The notes under the pieces are model-generated. The model worked only from the letters and a program-made list of their open reading frames with translations. It was not told the DNA's origin and made no database searches. Below are positions 46,790-49,314 of a stretch of DNA of 49,314 nucleotides, piece after piece; position 1 is the stretch's first letter; every line of letters starts with the position of its first letter. The stretch is from positions 1 through 49,314 of the forward strand of contig JAJJLU010003581.1 in the NCBI GenBank assembly GCA_023807065.1. Reading direction: 5' to 3'. The translations under genes were made by a program, and so were the position numbers. The stretch is from Isotricha intestinalis. Taxonomy: Eukaryota > Ciliophora > Litostomatea > Vestibuliferida > Isotrichidae.

Positions 46790-48151
46790 TTATTCTTCGT
46801 AGTAGTCAAAATGATAATTTTTAGGAAAACCATATTCATTTGGACATTCATACTCAATACTTCTTCCATTGGCAATTACTTTAATGGTTCCTGGAACATA
46901 TCTTGATTCCGCCTCATATCCTCCAAAAATATCATTAACATCAATTTTTGATTTACCAGTATTATTTTCTTTGATTCTATAATTATAAGTCACCCAAGAC
47001 ATATGACCGTTAAAGTGTCGGAATTCAAGTTTCACTTTTACATTTAGATCTTTTCTTTTAATTATTAATTTTGAAGTTTGAAATTTTTTACAAAGGACAG
47101 TAAATTCTCCTTCTTTCAAACCGAGCTCTTTTAATTTTTTCAATGTCTCTTCTCTTTTTTTTTTTTTTTCTTCTATTTGTTTTTGTTTTTTTAATTTCTC
47201 GTTTTCTTTTTTTTCAAGATATTTTTCTAATTGATTTCTATATTTTTCTATCTCTTCTTCTTTTGATAAATTACTAAATTCTTCCAAAGAAAAATTTTTA
47301 TCTAAAAAAGAAGGATTCAAATCTTTTAATTTTTCATTAAAATATTCACTAGTCAAATCTTGATTCACGGAAATAACTTTTCTTATTATATATGGCACAG
47401 TAACTGTGTTAATTCCAATATAATATAAATAAAGTTCATGAAGATTTAATATACATGCAATAATAAATAAAATCCCTCCAAACTCCATAATACTTCCATC
47501 TTCATTTAAATATATAAAATCATTTTTATTTAATCCAAGTTGAAAAGAAAAAAATGTTTTATTTTTTCCCACACAGAGCTCCTCTTTTGTATCTTCACCA
47601 TCCACAATAATTTGAGAATATGGAAAAATAATACGAATAAATTTTTTCTTTTCTTTAATGTCATTAATATTAAAATTTCCACTTATATCTCTCCAAGAAA
47701 GTGGAACAAATTTAATATTTCCTTCTCCTTTAATAACAGGTAATTTTTTTATTTTATTTTTTAGGGATTTAACAATATCCTTTTCAGGTGCAGCAATGAT
47801 AAAAAAACATAAACTAGGAACAAAATAACTAGCAACAGCAATAATTTTTCCTATGAAAAGCCATACATTAAAATGAAAAAACACATATATTATAATCCAA
47901 GGACCCAAAAAGAATATTATTTGAAACAAAAACAATACAGAACTATCTTCAAAATAAAGAAAATAAGGTTTAGTACTAATTTCTTCACCACTTAAATCAG
48001 ATAAAGGAAATAATTTTTTAGTACGATTAGGTAAATAATATCCATTAGGAAAATTAGAATAAATAATAGATATTTTAGGATCATTTAAATTCATCTCAGA
48101 ATCAGAATTTTCAATAGGAACTTCGGTATCAAAATGTTCATGAAGAGACAT
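46790..48151 (-). CDS. Unknown multi-helix membrane protein with coiled coil
   Basis: A 453-residue protein that I do not recognise. The acidic N-terminus (MSLHEHFDTEVPIENSDSEM) is followed by two adjacent hydrophobic helices at about 75-120 (FLFQIIFFLGPWIIIYVFFH; IIAVASYFVPSLCFFIIAA). There is a soluble segment with GNIKFVPLSWRDISGNFNIN and a third hydrophobic stretch at about 225-250 (FGGILFIIACILNLHELYLY). A charged coiled coil follows at about 300-345 (EEEIEKYRNQLEKYLEKKEN), and a globular C-terminus contains RHFNGHMSWVTYNYRI and YGFPKNYHFDYYEE. Composition is less Asn-rich than its neighbours, suggesting conservation. Stop is TAA. Confidence 0.75.
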   Translation of the reverse strand: MSLHEHFDTEVPIENSDSEMNLNDPKISIIYSNFPNGYYLPNRTKKLFPLSDLSGEEISTKPYFLYFEDSSVLFLFQIIFFLGPWIIIYVFFHFNVWLFIGKIIAVASYFVPSLCFFIIAAPEKDIVKSLKNKIKKLPVIKGEGNIKFVPLSWRDISGNFNINDIKEKKKFIRIIFPYSQIIVDGEDTKEELCVGKNKTFFSFQLGLNKNDFIYLNEDGSIMEFGGILFIIACILNLHELYLYYIGINTVTVPYIIRKVISVNQDLTSEYFNEKLKDLNPSFLDKNFSLEEFSNLSKEEEIEKYRNQLEKYLEKKENEKLKKQKQIEEKKKKREETLKKLKELGLKEGEFTVLCKKFQTSKLIIKRKDLNVKVKLEFRHFNGHMSWVTYNYRIKENNTGKSKIDVNDIFGGYEAESRYVPGTIKVIANGRSIEYECPNEYGFPKNYHFDYYEE

Positions 48152-48409
48152 TAATAAAAAAATTATAATAAAATTATAAAAAGATATAAAAAAAAAATGC
48201 AGAAAAATCAGAATGAAAAATTAAAAAAAGAATAAGAGTATGACAGGAAGGGAGATATGAGAAAAATAAATTGGAGTCGATATTTGAGGTGATTGGGAAT
48301 GCGATATAGCAGAAAAAAATAATGAACATTCAAACATAAAAGAGAAAAAAAAAGAAGGAGAATGTAAAGTAGTAATTAAATTATTATAAATATTAATAAT
48401 ATAAATATT
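48152..48409. other. Purine-rich spacer next to the repeat breakpoint
   Basis: 258 bases between the membrane-protein gene and the second repeat copy. On the plus strand about 48210-48360 is dominated by A and G (for example GACAGGAAGGGAGATATGAG), unlike the other intergenic regions, which mix A and T. No coding frame was found. Confidence 0.5.
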
Positions 48410-48509
48410 AAAAAATATTTCTTTTGATAATAAAATTTTAAGAAATTGAACTGTTTTTCCTTGTGGTATTTGTCCAATATATTGTGGGATAATATCCTTG
48501 TTGACCCAT
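48410..48509 (-). pseudogene. Truncated, frameshifted 5' end of the arrestin-like gene (copy 2)
   Basis: Starts with the same ATG as the arrestin-like gene (here at 48509) but encodes only MGQQGYYP before the extra base shifts the frame. It then meets a stop within about 25 codons, and homology ends at 48410. It cannot make the arrestin-like protein. Confidence 0.85.
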
Positions 48510-48627
48510 TTTTTTATTTTGTAGATTTTTATTCAATATAAATAATAAAATTATAATTCATTATTTTATGTTTTTTTCTGTATATTAATTATTTTTTTTA
48601 TTTTTTATTTTTTAATGTAATAATATA

Positions 48628-49314
48628 TTATTGGGTGATGTTTAGAATTTCTGTTTCTTTTATATCTTCATAACTTGGTTTAATTTCTGAAATAAAATTT
48701 TGAAATTGATTTTGATTGTCAATGAATGAAGTATTTCTTTCTAAAAATGGTTCTATTCGATTTTTCATTTCACAATTGTTTTCTTTATCTATTAAACAAT
48801 TTTTAATCATATTCATTTGTTTTAAAGTATATTTGCTTGGAACTAAATCTAAAATACATTTATTGAAATTTAAAGCATTATTAATCTTTTGATATATTAA
48901 ACTAATTAAAGGTTCACTTAAATTATTATTTGTTTTTAAAGAATTTATTAAATTTTTAGGTTCTTCTCCAGGTTTTAATTCTAAAATTTCATATTTTTTC
49001 TTATCTATTTTTATAGCAATACGAAGAGATGAAGCTAAACTTTTTTTTAAATGATTTATATTATTATTAAGATTATACATATGTTGTTGTTGATTTTGAA
49101 TATTCTTTAAATTATTTATCCATTCTTCTTTTATCTGAAACATTTTTTGTTGTTGTAAATTTGGATTTTGTAAATTATTGTTATTAATATTATTATTATG
49201 ATTATGAAATTTTTGGAAGTTTTTATTTTGAATATTATGATTATATAAATCTTTGCTTTTATTTTCAATGCCCAATAAATTTTTATCAGAATTTACTCTT
49301 TTATATATGAGTTG
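48628..49314 (-). CDS. Partial second copy of the Q/N-rich gene (C-terminal third)
   Basis: About 228 codons identical to the C-terminal part of the gene at 42960-45032, including its stop, its 3' spacer and the conserved IAIKIDKKKYEILELKPGEE segment. It is open at the window end, so the 5' part is missing here. It may be a real duplicated gene continuing beyond the window or an assembly repeat. Confidence 0.7.
   Translation of the reverse strand, partial: QLIYKRVNSDKNLLGIENKSKDLYNHNIQNKNFQKFHNHNNNINNNNLQNPNLQQQKMFQIKEEWINNLKNIQNQQQHMYNLNNNINHLKKSLASSLRIAIKIDKKKYEILELKPGEEPKNLINSLKTNNNLSEPLISLIYQKINNALNFNKCILDLVPSKYTLKQMNMIKNCLIDKENNCEMKNRIEPFLERNTSFIDNQNQFQNFISEIKPSYEDIKETEILNITQ

Larger units (their letters stand above)
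48410..49314. repeat. Direct repeat, copy 2 (905 bp, reaches window end)
   Basis: Matches 42743-43646 in the same orientation. The left breakpoint is at an A6 run (48410). The only difference I found is one extra G in the GGG run near 48486-48488 against GG in copy 1. The match includes non-coding spacer and continues to the last base of the window. Confidence 0.93.

Noticed and set aside
49250..49314. Telomere at the window end
   Set aside because: No G/C-rich short tandem repeat (C4A2 or C4A4 type) is present; the end is coding sequence identical to an internal region.
1..49314. tRNA, rRNA, CRISPR arrays or transposases
   Set aside because: No GGTTCGA-type B box in a tRNA context, no rRNA-like G+C-rich block, no regularly spaced repeats and no transposase or reverse-transcriptase motifs were found by eye.

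Overview
The window is very A+T-rich (roughly four fifths or more by eye) and gene-dense. It holds 25 supported protein genes, one small gene carrying an in-frame stop, two decayed gene relics and a partial second copy of a two-gene junction. It is eukaryotic: there is an AP-4 adaptor subunit, a Rab11-type GTPase, a GRIP golgin, a TM9SF nonaspanin, MORN, TLDc and arrestin-like proteins. TAA, TAG and TGA all end genes (mostly TAA), so the standard code applies. Two genes are completed only by removing GTA...TAG introns of 29 and 33 nt. Miniature introns, a protist-style kinase, 'CTFxPK' repeat proteins, MORN repeats and an N-rich two-pass membrane protein of a kind I associate with ciliates together suggest a ciliate macronuclear contig. 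With the standard code and this base composition, a litostome (rumen entodiniomorphid-like) is my best guess. This is inference; another A+T-rich anaerobic protist is possible.

Layout. 1-11 kb: protein kinase, TM9SF protein with a hidden signal-peptide exon, choline/ethanolamine phosphotransferase, AP-4 mu, Rab11-like GTPase with a hidden first exon, an amidotransferase-like protein, and a degenerate galactokinase-like protein. 11.4-18.6 kb: one 2389-residue protein with a kelch-like N-terminus and hundreds of residues of AHNAK-like repeats. 18.7-24.9 kb: coiled-coil/LRR protein, a frameshifted SPFH protein, an unknown, an atypical Rab-like GTPase and a small unknown. 25-33 kb: a ribosomal protein L6e relic, GRIP golgin, MORN protein, membrane-anchored TLDc protein and two cytoskeleton-type unknowns. 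33.6-45 kb: mostly lineage-specific proteins, a small possibly jelly-roll protein, an arrestin-like protein and a Q/N-rich protein. 45-49.3 kb: an eIF5A-like relic, a methyltransferase-like gene with an internal TAA, a membrane protein, then a near-perfect 905-bp direct repeat of the junction between the arrestin-like and Q/N-rich genes, which runs to the window end.

Shared themes. Several genes act in Golgi/endosome membrane traffic (AP-4 mu, Rab11-like, Rab-like, GRIP golgin, TM9SF, arrestin-like, SPFH, TLDc), but neighbours lie on both strands with separate short intergenic gaps. I see no operon logic, and the co-location is probably ordinary gene density. The most unusual items are the giant repeat protein with its thrice-repeated module, the damaged genes (L6e relic, eIF5A-like relic, internal TAA, SPFH frameshift), the tiny introns, enzymes that have lost signature residues, and the terminal repeat.
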